64,000 nt of DNA from Planctomycetota bacterium (GTDB taxonomy: Bacteria; Planctomycetota; UBA1135; UBA2386): contig JADJWQ010000002.1 in assembly GCA_016716265.1 (NCBI GenBank), forward strand, positions 85,001 to 149,000. The letters run 5' to 3'. The translations under genes were made by a program, and so were the position numbers. The notes beneath the pieces are model-generated. The model did not search any database and was not told the DNA's origin. It saw nothing but the letters and a program-made list of their open reading frames with translations. The first letter of the stretch is position 1. The number at the start of each line of letters is the position of its first letter. Of this stretch, positions 28,106-44,111 are shown one piece after another.

Positions 28106-28648
28106 ATGCCGAACCTCGTGAACCAGATCCTCTACGAGGAGCTCGAGAACGACCTCAAGAACAGCGGCTCGTTCCTCTTCCTCGGCTTCGACAAGCTGAC
28201 CGTCCAGCAGGACGGCTCGCTGCGCAACAAGCTCCGCGAAGCCGGCGTCACCTATCGAGTCGTCAAGAACCGGCTCGCGGCGAAGGCGCTGAAGGACGTC
28301 CTGCACATCGATATCGGCAAGACCCTGACCGGTAAGTGCGGGATGGTCAGCGCTCCGGAGGCGCGCGCGATCGAGGCCGCGAAGGTGATCCGCGAGGCGA
28401 TGCGGCTGATCCGCAAGGACGTGCCCGTGCGCGTGCTCGGCGGCGTCGTCGAGGGCGAGGCGATCGTCGGGGCGGCAGCGGAGACGATCGCCGACATGCC
28501 CGATCGCAATACCGTCAATGCGCAAGTGGCGAGCGCGTTGATCGGCCCGGCCCGGATGCTCGCGTCCGTGCTCGCCGCCGTGCCCGCCAGCATCGCCCGC
28601 GCCATCCAGGCGAAGATCGACAAGGAGCAGGGCGGCGGCGACTCCTGA
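28106..28648 (+). CDS. rplJ: 50S ribosomal protein L10
   Basis: Base of the L7/L12 stalk. 180 aa. The N-terminal rRNA-binding half contains FLGFDKLTVQQDGSLRNKLREAG and VVKNRLAAKAL; the C-terminal helix that carries L12 dimers follows (ASIARAIQAKIDKEQ). CGGAGG lies 8 bp before the ATG. Confidence 0.97.
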   Translation: MPNLVNQILYEELENDLKNSGSFLFLGFDKLTVQQDGSLRNKLREAGVTYRVVKNRLAAKALKDVLHIDIGKTLTGKCGMVSAPEARAIEAAKVIREAMRLIRKDVPVRVLGGVVEGEAIVGAAAETIADMPDRNTVNAQVASALIGPARMLASVLAAVPASIARAIQAKIDKEQGGGDS

Positions 28649-28734
28649 CGCCGCGCCCGGTCCGCTGACCGGTCCTCGCAACGCAAGCCATCGAGAACCC
28701 GAGACACTCCGACCCCAAGCACCGGGAGAATCCC

Positions 28735-29142
28735 ATGTCTGACGCAACGACCGTGACCCTCGACGCCAACCTCGAGGACATCTTCACCAAGATCGACGGC
28801 CTCACGCTCGGCCAGGCGGCCAAGCTCGTGAAGGCGATGGAGGAGCGCTGGGGCGTGTCGGCTGCCGCTCCAGCTGCCATCGCGTTCGCCGCTCCGGGCG
28901 CTGCCGCCGCGGCCGAGCCGGTCGAGGAGAAGACCGAGTTCGACGTCATCCTCAAGGGCGCGGGCAGCAACAAGATCGGCGCCATCAAGGTGGTGCGCGA
29001 GATCACCGGCCTCGGCCTGAAGGAGGCCAAGGCGCTCGTCGAGGAGGCCCCGAAGCCCATCAAGGAGGGTGTCTCCAAGGACGAGGCCGAGGACCTCAAG
29101 AAGAAGCTGACCGAGGCGGGCGCCGAAGTCGAGATCAAGTGA
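28735..29142 (+). CDS. rplL: 50S ribosomal protein L7/L12
   Basis: Stalk protein that recruits translational GTPases. 135 aa: N-terminal dimerisation helices, an alanine-rich hinge (AAAPAAIAFAAPGAAAAAEP), and the C-terminal domain TEFDVILKGAGSNKIGAIKVVREITGLGLKEAK. Closes the L11-L12 run; a spacer of almost 1 kb separates it from rpoB. Confidence 0.98.
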   Translation: MSDATTVTLDANLEDIFTKIDGLTLGQAAKLVKAMEERWGVSAAAPAAIAFAAPGAAAAAEPVEEKTEFDVILKGAGSNKIGAIKVVREITGLGLKEAKALVEEAPKPIKEGVSKDEAEDLKKKLTEAGAEVEIK

Positions 29143-29469
29143 TCCGACCGGCGGTCGGTTCGCTGGCGCTCCGTCTCGCGCTGTCCCCGTCCCGCTCGAT
29201 CGGCCGGCCAGGCCCGATCGCGCCGGCCGGCCAGCGTGTTCCCCGGTCCGGGTCGGTACCGATCCGGCGGAGCGCCCGCACGGCCGGCCGTCCCACCGCC
29301 TGTCGGCTCGAGTGCGCGCAGCTCGCGTCCCGCGGCGCGCCGCCCGCGATCCGTCGCAGGCCTCCGCGGCGCTCGGGCGGGTCGGCGAGTCCGGCTCGGG
29401 CTGCTGCCGGAGTGGTCGATGCGACAGCCTCCGCCCGCACGCGATTTCCACCTGGCACCTGGAAACCGG

Positions 29470-29499
29470 TTGCGCGATCGCGACTCCGGGCGTTAGGCT
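29470..29499 (+). promoter_or_regulatory. Candidate rpoBC promoter
   Basis: TTGCGC (29470-29475) and TAGGCT (29494-29499) are 18 bp apart. It resembles the rpsL-region promoter at 38120 (TTGCAA, TAGAGT), and both are followed by a T-run and GC-rich DNA. It overlaps a hairpin that could instead be part of a terminator, so the assignment is tentative. Confidence 0.4.
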
Positions 29500-29870
29500 G
29501 ACCCGCCCGGCGGTGGAGCATTTTTTGCAGCCGCGGCCTGACCCTCCCGTCGTCGAGTCGCCGCAGCGTCGTCGTCGCGCTCCGTGTCGCCGTCTCGTGT
29601 CGCCGTGTTCGTGTCGTCGTCTCGCGTCGCCGCCCGGCGCCGCCGTTCCGTGCCGCCGTCCACTGGTCGTTCGTCGGCTGGGTCCAGCTTCGGTGGACCC
29701 GACACCGGCGAGCTGACGACCGGTGGGTCCCTGTCCACTGCGCCTTCGTCGTCCGTGACCGCCTCGTCCATGCCATCGGCCGGCTCGCTCGCCGCGCGGG
29801 CCTGCACAGACGCGTCGTCTTCCGACCGATGCGAGGGGCGAAGCTCGTTGGCATCGTGCCGACCGGCCTC

Positions 29871-29960
29871 GTCGGTAGCTGGAGCCTCGTCGGTAGCAGG
29901 TTCCCCGTCGGTAGCAGGTTCCCCGTCGGTAGCAGGTTCCCCGTCGGCAGCAGGCGCGCG
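29871..29960. repeat. Tandem repeat, 18 bp x 5, upstream of rpoB
   Basis: Unit GTCGGTAGCAGGTTCCCC; three exact central copies are flanked by two diverged ones. It lies 130 bp before the rpoB start, within its probable leader. Though 18 bp is a multiple of three, the frame shows no conserved protein. Confidence 0.92.
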
Positions 29961-30089
29961 GTGGCGGGGGGCGGCGACGGATGTGTTCGTCTCGCGTCGC
30001 GCTCCGGCCGCCTCGTGCCGGCGCGTTTCCCAGGTTCGTCACGCAGCCTCGACGGGTTCGTCGCCCATCGAGCACTCCAGGTGCTGAGC

Positions 30090-33774
<3,685 letters not shown>

Positions 33775-33852
33775 GGGGGGCGGCGGAGGGGGCCGCGGGG
33801 GGGGGGGGGGGGGGGCCCGCCCCCCGGGCGGGGGGGGGGGGGGCGCGGGGGG
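33775..33852. other. Poly-G/C anomalous tract at the rpoB-rpoC junction
   Basis: About 78 bp made almost only of G and C, with an unbroken G run of about 19 (33796-33815) and others of 10-13. It replaces the rpoB stop, the spacer and the rpoC start. Nothing like it occurs elsewhere in the window. It looks like a bad join or unreliable base calls rather than biology. Confidence 0.9.
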
Positions 33853-38034
<4,182 letters not shown>

Positions 38035-38119
38035 GCTCCGCCGACTGGTACCCGCTTCAGGACGCCCTGGGTCGGATCCCGCGCACCGGGGCACCCCGGT
38101 GCGTGGCGCTGGGCCCCGC

Positions 38120-38147
38120 TTGCAATCGCGATCGGGGTCGATAGAGT
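38120..38147 (+). promoter_or_regulatory. Candidate promoter for the rpsL (str) operon
   Basis: TTGCAA (38120-38125) and TAGAGT (38142-38147) are 16 bp apart, about 70 bp before the S12 start. A TTTTT run follows the -10 directly, which is too close to it to act as a terminator. Confidence 0.55.
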
Positions 38148-38216
38148 TTTTGCCCCCTCGCTCCGCGGCAGCGGGTCGAGCGGGGTCGTTTCGCTCAACC
38201 GAAGTCTGACGTTCGC

Positions 38217-38591
38217 ATGCCGACCATCAACCAGCTCGTGAACAAGGGGCGCACGAAGATGCGCTCGCGGAGCAAGTCCCCGGTGCTGGAGGGCTGTCCG
38301 CAGAAGCGTGGCGTGTGCCTCCAGGTCAAGACCATGACGCCGAAGAAGCCGAACTCGGCGCTTCGGAAGATCGCGCGCGTGCGGTTGTCGAACGGCAAGG
38401 AGGTGACCGTCTACATCCCCGGCGAGGGTCACAACCTGCAGGAGCACTCGATCGTGCTCATCCGCGGCGGCCGTGTGCGCGACCTCCCGGGTGTGCGCTA
38501 CCACGTGCTGCGCGGCGTCCTCGACGCCTCCGGTGTCGACGGGCGTCGGCGCTCGCGGTCGAAGTACGGCGCGAAGCGGCCCAAGAGCTGA
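38217..38591 (+). CDS. rpsL: 30S ribosomal protein S12
   Basis: Decoding-centre protein. 124 aa. TPKKPNSALRK (with Lys42/Lys43), GEGHNLQEHS and GVRYHVLRGVLDASGV are conserved. The PGVRYH segment is preceded by GRVRDLP, that is, Arg at the position of E. coli Lys88, a substitution that causes streptomycin resistance when it arises in other species. First gene of the str operon, followed by an unusually long gap to rpsG. Confidence 0.97.
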   Translation: MPTINQLVNKGRTKMRSRSKSPVLEGCPQKRGVCLQVKTMTPKKPNSALRKIARVRLSNGKEVTVYIPGEGHNLQEHSIVLIRGGRVRDLPGVRYHVLRGVLDASGVDGRRRSRSKYGAKRPKS

Positions 38592-38756
38592 CCGCGTGGC
38601 TGTCGCGTCGCTGCGCGGCAGTCCCGTGAAGCCACCGAGTCGGTGTGACCTGGCCCCGACCTCCAGACCGAGGCCCGGAACAGTCGGCACCGAGACGAGC
38701 GACCCGTTCCTGATCGAGTCCGAGAGCGAACCCCCGCCGCGACGTCAGACCGCGCA

Positions 38757-38882
38757 GCGAAGCCCGAGAACGCAGCGAAGCCCGAGAACGCAGCGAAGCC
38801 CGAGAACGCAGCGAAGCCCGAGAACGCAGCGAAGCCCGAGAACGCAGCGAAGCCCGAGAACGAAGCGAAGCCCGAGAGCGAA
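38757..38882. repeat. Tandem repeat, 18 bp x 7, ending at the rpsG start codon
   Basis: Unit GCGAAGCCCGAGAACGCA; five exact copies and two variants. The array runs directly into GCGATG, where ATG is the rpsG start at 38886. It is in frame with rpsG and would encode AKPENA repeats, but no ATG, GTG or TTG lies between it and the in-frame stop at 38646. Translation from upstream is therefore unlikely. The purine-rich GCGAAG words fall where a Shine-Dalgarno would be. Confidence 0.95.
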
Positions 38883-38885
38883 GCG

Positions 38886-39356
38886 ATGCCACGTTCCTAC
38901 AAGTCGACCGCCGTCTACCTGAAGCCCGATCCGCGCTACGGGTCCAAGCTGTGCTCCAAGCTGATCAACAAGCTGATGCTGGACGGCAAGAAGAGCACGG
39001 CGCAGCGCCTGTTCTACGACGCGATGGACATCGTCGCCGAGAAGGTCCAGGCGGAGCCCATCGAGATCATCACGAAGGCGATCGAGAACGCATCGCCGCG
39101 CGTGGAGGTCCGGTCCCGCCGCGTCGGTGGTGCGACCTACCAGGTGCCCCGCGAGGTGCAGCGGAAGCGCTCGCAGAGCCTCGGCATCCGCTGGCTCGTC
39201 GACGCCGCCCGTGCGAAGCGCGGCAAGCCGATGGCGCGGCGCCTCGCGGAGGAGATCTTCGACGCCTTCAACAGCCAGGGCGCCGCGGTGACGAAGCGCG
39301 ACAACGTGCACAAGATGGCCGACGCGAACAGCGCGTACAGCCACTTTGCCTGGTGA
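38886..39356 (+). CDS. rpsG: 30S ribosomal protein S7
   Basis: Head-assembly protein of the small subunit. 156 aa, standard. Conserved segments: DPRYGSKLCSKLINKLMLDGKKSTAQ, ENASPRVEVRSRRVGGATYQVP, RWLVDAAR and MARRLAEEIFDA. The start codon is preceded immediately by the 18-bp repeat array rather than by a classic Shine-Dalgarno. Confidence 0.98.
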   Translation: MPRSYKSTAVYLKPDPRYGSKLCSKLINKLMLDGKKSTAQRLFYDAMDIVAEKVQAEPIEIITKAIENASPRVEVRSRRVGGATYQVPREVQRKRSQSLGIRWLVDAARAKRGKPMARRLAEEIFDAFNSQGAAVTKRDNVHKMADANSAYSHFAW

Positions 39357-39760
39357 GGCGCGTGGCCTGCTGAGGCTGGTGGCCTGAGGAAGCTGGCCGT
39401 CCGGCGACGCGGAGGGCCGGGGCGGCTCGCACGCTCGGCGGTGTCGCCACACGCTCGGGCGCGGCGCCGCTTGCTGGGAATGGCACCGCGCGGAGCGGCC
39501 AGCGCGGGCGGCGACGAGACCGACTCCGGGGGTGCGCGTGCCGCAGCGGAGTTGCTGGCGACGCGCGGTGCTCGACCTGGCCGCTGGCATCGCGCGCGAC
39601 GTCGGGCAATGGTGGTGTCTGGTCGGTAGCCTCCTGGCGAGCGCGCAGGCGTGTCACGCCGCGGTTCGCGAACCCCGTCCGGCTCGGCGCGACCGCGATG
39701 TCAGGCGGTCCCCGCCAGGTCCCGCCGCGTCCGTGGGCGGGGAGCTGAGGTCGAAACCGG
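39357..39760 (+). other. 404-bp rpsG-fusA spacer, no gene seen
   Basis: No credible protein in any frame. A short imperfect duplication of a GTGGCCTG-(C)-TGAGG word lies at about 39362-39392, right after the rpsG stop. Longer open frames here are Arg/Ala-rich noise, including one that runs on out of frame through the GTPase gene. Confidence 0.55.
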
Positions 39761-41812
39761 GTGTCCGAGTCGATCCACAATCCGAGCGAGCCCCTCGCGC
39801 GCGACGTGCGTCGGACGCGCAATGTCTGCGTCGTCGCGCACATCAACGCCGGCAAGACCACGCTGACGGAACGCATCCTGTTCGACTCCGGCCGTCAGCG
39901 GCACTGCGGCGACGTCGATTCGGGCACCGCCACGATGGACTGGACCACCGAGGAGCGCGACCGCGGCATCTCGATCGTCGCAGGAGTCTCCAGGCTGTCG
40001 TGGCGCGGCTACACGATCCAGGTGGTGGACACGCCCGGGCACGTCGACTTCTCCGCCGAGGTGACCCGCAGCGTGCGCGTCGCGGACGGCGCGATCGTCG
40101 TCGTCGACGGTGTCCGCGGAGTCGAGTCCCAGACCGAGGCGGTGTGGCGCGTTCTCGACTCGATCGGCCTGCCGCGGCTGGTGTTCGTGAACAAGCTCGA
40201 TCGGGAGACCGCGTCGTTCGAGCGCGCGCTCGCGTCCCTCCGCGAAGCGTTCCCCGCACAGCGCTTCGCACCCGTCGTGCGACCCTGGCCCGAGTCTGGC
40301 GCGCTGCGGACACTCGTCGACGTGCTCGGCGGTCGCGTGCAACGCGGCGACGCGTGCGCGGATGTTCCCTCCGAACGGCTCGACGCCTGGCGCGACGCGC
40401 TCGACGAGCTCGCTGCGGACTTCGACGAGCAGACCATGGCAGCGTTCTGTGCGGGTCTGCGCGCGCCGCTGGCTGCGGTGGCCGCGGGACTGCGCATCGC
40501 GACGCTCGGTCGGTCGGTCATCCCGGTGCTGTGCGGGTCGGCATTGCGCAACCGTGGCGTCGAGCCGCTGCTCGACGCCGTGTGCCAGTTCCTTCCGGCA
40601 CCCAGCGAACGCGACCATGCCGAGCTGCGGCCCGACGCCGCGGGGCCGCTGATCGCGCTCGTGTTCCAGAGTGGTCTGTCGGCCGCCGGCGACGGTCGGT
40701 TCGAAGCGCTGCTGCGGATCTACAGCGGAACGCTGGCGGTCGGTTCGCGGGTCGAGTCGCCGGGTGCCGGCGAGTTCACGGTCGAGCAGCTGGCGGAGCC
40801 TCACGGCGTCGCGCGCGAGCCGATCCGGCGCGCCGGTCCTGGGGATCTCGTCGCGCTGACGGTGCCCTGGCAGCTGCGCTCCGGCGCGACCGTCCGCACC
40901 CCGGGCACCGACATCGAGCTGGAGGCGCCGACGTTTCCCACGCCGGTGCTGTCGATCCGCCTCGAACCCGAGCGCTCCGAGGACCTCGCACGACTCGTCA
41001 CGACCGCGCGGGCGATCGCAGCCTCCGACCCGACGCTCGACGTGCGGTTCGACGACGCCCAGGGGATCCTGACCGCATCCGGTCTCGGCGAGCTCCACCT
41101 GGAAGTGCTCGTCGAGCGGATCGAGCGTGCGTTCGGCGCGGGCGTCCGCGCAGGTCGGCCGGCGGTGCAGTCCTTCGCGACGGTCGAGGGGCCCGGTCGG
41201 GGCGAGGCGGCGCTCGAGCGGCGGCTGGGAGACACCGTGCTGCGGGCGGCAGCGCGCGTCGCGGTGCGGCCCGAGCCGCAGCTCGGAGTCCCGGCGCTGC
41301 ACTGGGCCTTCGACGCGGAGGCGGTGGGCCTTGGCGGAGCGTCGCGCGCCGAGCTGGCCGCCGGTCTGCTCGCCGGGCTCGAGGGCGGTGCCGACCCCGA
41401 GGTCGAGGCGGTCCGGGGCGTCGCGGTCGACGTGCTCGAGGTGGCGGTCGATGGGCGGCTCGAGATGGCGCTGCCGCTCGCCGTCGAGGCCATCGTGCTG
41501 GCGACCCGGCGGGCCTGCCGAGCCGCCGGGCGCGCGCTGGTCGAGCCGTGGGTCTCGCTGGTCGTCACGGTGCCGCCCGACGCGCTGAGCGCGTGCGTCG
41601 CCGACCTCCGCGCGCGGGACGCAGAGCTCCGCGACGTCACCTCCGGCTGGCAGTTCGGGGAGATCCGGGCCGAGCTCGCGCTGGTGCGCTGTCTCGGCTA
41701 CGCGACCCGCCTGCGTTCGATGACCCGCGGCAAGGGCGACTTCGTCGCGAACCTGACCGGGCTGCGGCCACGCGCGCCGCGGCGCGGTGCGGCCGGGCGC
41801 GACGGCCCGTGA
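39761..41812 (+). CDS. fusA: EF-G-type translational GTPase, divergent
   Basis: Occupies the fusA position of the str operon. 683 aa, GTG start. G1 is AHINAGKTTLTERILF, with Asn replacing the near-universal Asp of AHIDAGKT. Switch I is EERDRGISI, G3 DTPGHVDFSAEV, G4 NKLDRE (usually NKMDR) and G5 CGSALRNRG. Domain II (FEALLRIYSGTLAVGSRV) and domain III (LGELHLEVLVERIERAFG) are present, then a diverged domain IV and V (ending LGYATRLRSMTRGKGDF). Overall it is less conserved than a housekeeping EF-G and could be a paralogue such as EF-G2. Whether another fusA exists cannot be seen here. Confidence 0.85.
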   Translation: MSESIHNPSEPLARDVRRTRNVCVVAHINAGKTTLTERILFDSGRQRHCGDVDSGTATMDWTTEERDRGISIVAGVSRLSWRGYTIQVVDTPGHVDFSAEVTRSVRVADGAIVVVDGVRGVESQTEAVWRVLDSIGLPRLVFVNKLDRETASFERALASLREAFPAQRFAPVVRPWPESGALRTLVDVLGGRVQRGDACADVPSERLDAWRDALDELAADFDEQTMAAFCAGLRAPLAAVAAGLRIATLGRSVIPVLCGSALRNRGVEPLLDAVCQFLPAPSERDHAELRPDAAGPLIALVFQSGLSAAGDGRFEALLRIYSGTLAVGSRVESPGAGEFTVEQLAEPHGVAREPIRRAGPGDLVALTVPWQLRSGATVRTPGTDIELEAPTFPTPVLSIRLEPERSEDLARLVTTARAIAASDPTLDVRFDDAQGILTASGLGELHLEVLVERIERAFGAGVRAGRPAVQSFATVEGPGRGEAALERRLGDTVLRAAARVAVRPEPQLGVPALHWAFDAEAVGLGGASRAELAAGLLAGLEGGADPEVEAVRGVAVDVLEVAVDGRLEMALPLAVEAIVLATRRACRAAGRALVEPWVSLVVTVPPDALSACVADLRARDAELRDVTSGWQFGEIRAELALVRCLGYATRLRSMTRGKGDFVANLTGLRPRAPRRGAAGRDGP

Positions 41813-41916
41813 CGCGCCGAGGCGACCCACCAGAAGTGCGGCCCGACGGGGAACACGAGGGCGCTGCCGCGTCAAGCGGCGGGCTGCCGATGCGTGAAAA
41901 AGAGACCCTGCCTGCC

Positions 41917-41945
41917 TTGACCGGCGCGAGGCCGGTCGCTATCGT
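41917..41945 (+). promoter_or_regulatory. Sigma70-type promoter for the S10 operon
   Basis: TTGACC (41917-41922) and TATCGT (41940-41945) are separated by the ideal 17 bp. It is the best promoter match of the window, about 450 bp before rpsJ. Confidence 0.75.
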
Positions 41946-42393
41946 CCTCCTTCCCTTGTCGACGAAGGCACCTTCGCTCGGCGTAAGGTTCTGATTCGAC
42001 GCAGGTTACGACGATTCGTGCGAGCGCCGGTTTGGCTGTGGGCCCGACTGGCTACGACGTCGCCGCGCGAAGTCCGGGCACGCACGCGTGCCCCGTGACG
42101 GCGCGCGGTCGACGCGCGCGCGTCGCCGACCCTGCGAAGCGGCTCGGCTCGGAGCGCTGGCCGCCCTCTCGTCCGCTGCGGAGCGGGGGGGCTCACGACT
42201 CCGCGCGGGGCCTCTGTCCCGACACGGCATCCGCGATGCGTCACCCGCAACGCGTCATCCGCACGCGTCATCTGCAAGACCTGCGCGCTCCGGCGCGCGA
42301 GACGACACTCCACGACACCGAAACGCGCCACTCCCGCCCCCGGCTTCGCTGCCGGGTCCGCGTGGCGCAGGCCTGACAGACACGGTCCGAACG
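41946..42393 (+). other. Long leader upstream of rpsJ, no gene seen
   Basis: About 445 bp from the S10 promoter to the rpsJ start. No protein is credible. The E. coli S10 leader binds L4 for autoregulation; a comparable structure may exist here, but I cannot demonstrate it by eye. CGCGTCATCCGCACGCGTCATCTGCA near 42250 contains a short direct repeat. Confidence 0.45.
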
Positions 42394-42699
42394 ATGCAGG
42401 AGAAGATCCAGATCCGCATGGAGGCCTACGACTACGAGGCCTTGGACCAGGCTGCATTGGACATCGTGGAGACGTCCGTGCGGACCGGCGCGCGCGTGGC
42501 CGGGCCGATCCCGCTGCCGACTCGAATCGAACGCTACACCGTGCTGCGGTCGCCCCACATCGACAAGAAGAGCCGCGAGCAGTTCGAGATCCGGACGCAC
42601 AAGCGCCTGATCTACATCTCCGAGCCGACCTCCAAGACGGTCGACGCTCTGAGCAAGCTGAACATGCCCGCCGGCGTCGACATCCGGATCAAGGCGTAG
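42394..42699 (+). CDS. rpsJ: 30S ribosomal protein S10
   Basis: Small-subunit protein, also the NusE antitermination factor. 101 aa. IQIRMEAYDYEALDQAALDIVETS, GPIPLPTRIERYTVLRSPH and DKKSREQFEIRTHKRLI are conserved. First gene of the S10 cluster; the next gene should be rplC but is rplD. Confidence 0.98.
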   Translation: MQEKIQIRMEAYDYEALDQAALDIVETSVRTGARVAGPIPLPTRIERYTVLRSPHIDKKSREQFEIRTHKRLIYISEPTSKTVDALSKLNMPAGVDIRIKA

Positions 42700-43146
42700 C
42701 GTCGCTCCGGCCCCGCGCGCCCTCGGCGAGTCGAGGGAGCTGCGATTCGCGGCTCCCTCGAGGCTCGGTGAGGGTCGAACGGGCCCGGGTGACCCACGCT
42801 GCGGTCCGACCGCCAGGACGTGGCCTCCGGTACGCCGGCAGGTCGCGTCGTCCGGTCGACCAGCGGTCGGCCGGTGTTTCGTGCCCGCTGCCGGGGCCTC
42901 CCAACCGGTAGCTTCGATGTTCCTCTCGTGATTCCACGGGCGGCGCCTCGGCGGCGCCGCCTTCGCCCCGACCGTGACCCCCCCGTCCCTGACTCCCCCG
43001 ACCGTGACTCGCCCGGCCGTGGCCCCCCAGGGCGCGACCCCCCAGGGCGCGACCTCGGCGGCCGCGATTTCCGGGCCATCGTGCCAGCGCGCGGTGGGTG
43101 GGTCTCCGCGGTGGGGGGCGTCATCCAAGCGACCAGGCGCCAAGAC
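42700..43146 (+). other. 447-bp rpsJ-rplD spacer where rplC (L3) is missing
   Basis: L3 (about 200 aa) normally lies here; no frame shows its GxTQxF-type motifs, and the space is too short for the gene. The second half (about 42965-43060) is a degenerate array of CCGTGACTCCCCCGA-like 15-mers followed by two copies of CCCAGGGCGCGACC. The rest is featureless GC-rich DNA. Confidence 0.75.
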
Positions 43147-43791
43147 ATGGCTGACGTGAAGGTTTACTCCGACGGCTCCGTGAGCCTGCAGGCGGTCGAT
43201 CCGTCCCGGTTCGGAGACAAGGTCCTCGGGCGCACCCTCAAGGACGCCGTGGTCATGTACGAGGCCAACGTCCGCGCGGGGACCGCCAAGGCGAAGACGC
43301 GCGGCGAGGTCGCAGGCCCGAACAAGAAGCTCTGGAAGCAGAAGCACACGGGCCGCGCCCGCATGGGCTCGAAGAAGGTGCCGCATTGGCGGGGTGGTGG
43401 TGTCGCCTTCGGTCCGACGCCGCGCGACTACTCGTACCACATGCCCAAGCGCGCGCGCCGCACCGCGCTGCGGAACGCGATCTACACCAAGTTCCTCGAT
43501 GGCGAGGTCGCCGTCGCGTCCGGCTGGCCCGCTGGCGAGCCGAGCACGAAGACCGCCTACGCGATCCTGCGGGCCCTCGAGGTGGAGTCCAGCGCGCTCG
43601 TCGTCACCCGCGAGCTCGACCCGGTGTTGCACATGTCGCTGCGCAACGTGCCGCACGTCGATGTCCGACCGCTCGCGGACCTCAATGCCCGCGAGGTGCT
43701 GCTGCGGCGCTTCATGGTGCTGACCCCGGACGCGATGCAGGAGCTGGAGCGTCGCTACGGCGCGGCCGAGACCGCGAACGTCGAAGCCTGA
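43147..43791 (+). CDS. rplD: 50S ribosomal protein L4
   Basis: Lines the nascent-peptide tunnel. 214 aa. The tunnel loop KLWKQKHTGRARMGSKKVPHW is conserved, with RGGGVAFGPTPRDYSYHMPK and KRARRTALRNA beside it. The ATG at 43147 follows no strong Shine-Dalgarno; an upstream in-frame extension is Pro/Arg-rich and unconserved. Confidence 0.97.
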   Translation: MADVKVYSDGSVSLQAVDPSRFGDKVLGRTLKDAVVMYEANVRAGTAKAKTRGEVAGPNKKLWKQKHTGRARMGSKKVPHWRGGGVAFGPTPRDYSYHMPKRARRTALRNAIYTKFLDGEVAVASGWPAGEPSTKTAYAILRALEVESSALVVTRELDPVLHMSLRNVPHVDVRPLADLNAREVLLRRFMVLTPDAMQELERRYGAAETANVEA

Positions 43792-43808
43792 TCCAGGAGG
43801 ACCGATCG

Positions 43809-44099
43809 ATGGCCAACCCGAATCTCTACTACGACGTGATCAAGCGTCCGCTGGTCACCGAGAAGTCGACCGTCCTCCAGGACATCCGCAACCAGTACAC
43901 GTTCGAGGTCGCCGACGGCGCCACGAAGAACGAGATCCGCAAGGCGGTCGAGACGCTGTTCGACGTCGCCGTCGAGCACGTCAACGTGATGAACGTGCCC
44001 GGGAAGCTGAAGCGCATCCTCGGGCGTCCCGGCCGCACGCGCCAGTGGCGCAAGGCCATCGTCACCCTGCGCCAGGGTGATTCGATCGAGATCGTGTGA
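43809..44099 (+). CDS. rplW: 50S ribosomal protein L23
   Basis: Docking site at the tunnel exit for trigger factor and SRP. 96 aa. YYDVIKRPLVTEKSTVL, NEIRKAVETLFDVAVEHVN and GRPGRTRQWRKAIV are typical. A perfect AGGAGG lies 7 bp before the ATG. Confidence 0.97.
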   Translation: MANPNLYYDVIKRPLVTEKSTVLQDIRNQYTFEVADGATKNEIRKAVETLFDVAVEHVNVMNVPGKLKRILGRPGRTRQWRKAIVTLRQGDSIEIV

Positions 44100-44111
44100 G
44101 GCGAGCCGACG

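Larger units (their letters stand above)
29143..30089 (+). other. 947-bp rplL-rpoB spacer, no gene seen
   Basis: Far longer than the usual rplL-rpoB gap of a few hundred bp. It contains the candidate promoter at 29470-29499, the stem CCGGGCG/CGCCCGG (29486-29492 with 29504-29510), a six-T run at 29521-29526 and the tandem array at 29871-29960. All open frames have low-complexity Arg/Ser/Ala translations without homology that I recognise. An attenuator or independent rpoBC promoter would be expected here. Confidence 0.6.

Noticed and set aside
29521..29526. T6 run as an intrinsic terminator after rplL
   Set aside because: It begins 11 bp after the nearest stem instead of directly at its foot and overlaps a promoter-like site; not supported enough to list as a terminator.
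38146..38151. T5 run upstream of rpsL as a terminator
   Set aside because: It directly follows a good -10 box and has no stem ending at it.
38757..38882. CRISPR array reading of the regular 18-bp repeats
   Set aside because: There are no spacers between units; it is a simple tandem repeat, as are the other arrays, and no cas gene is present.
38649..38885. AKPENA repeat as an N-terminal extension of S7
   Set aside because: The frame is open but contains no ATG, GTG or TTG before the rpsG ATG, and S7 has its normal N terminus at 38886.
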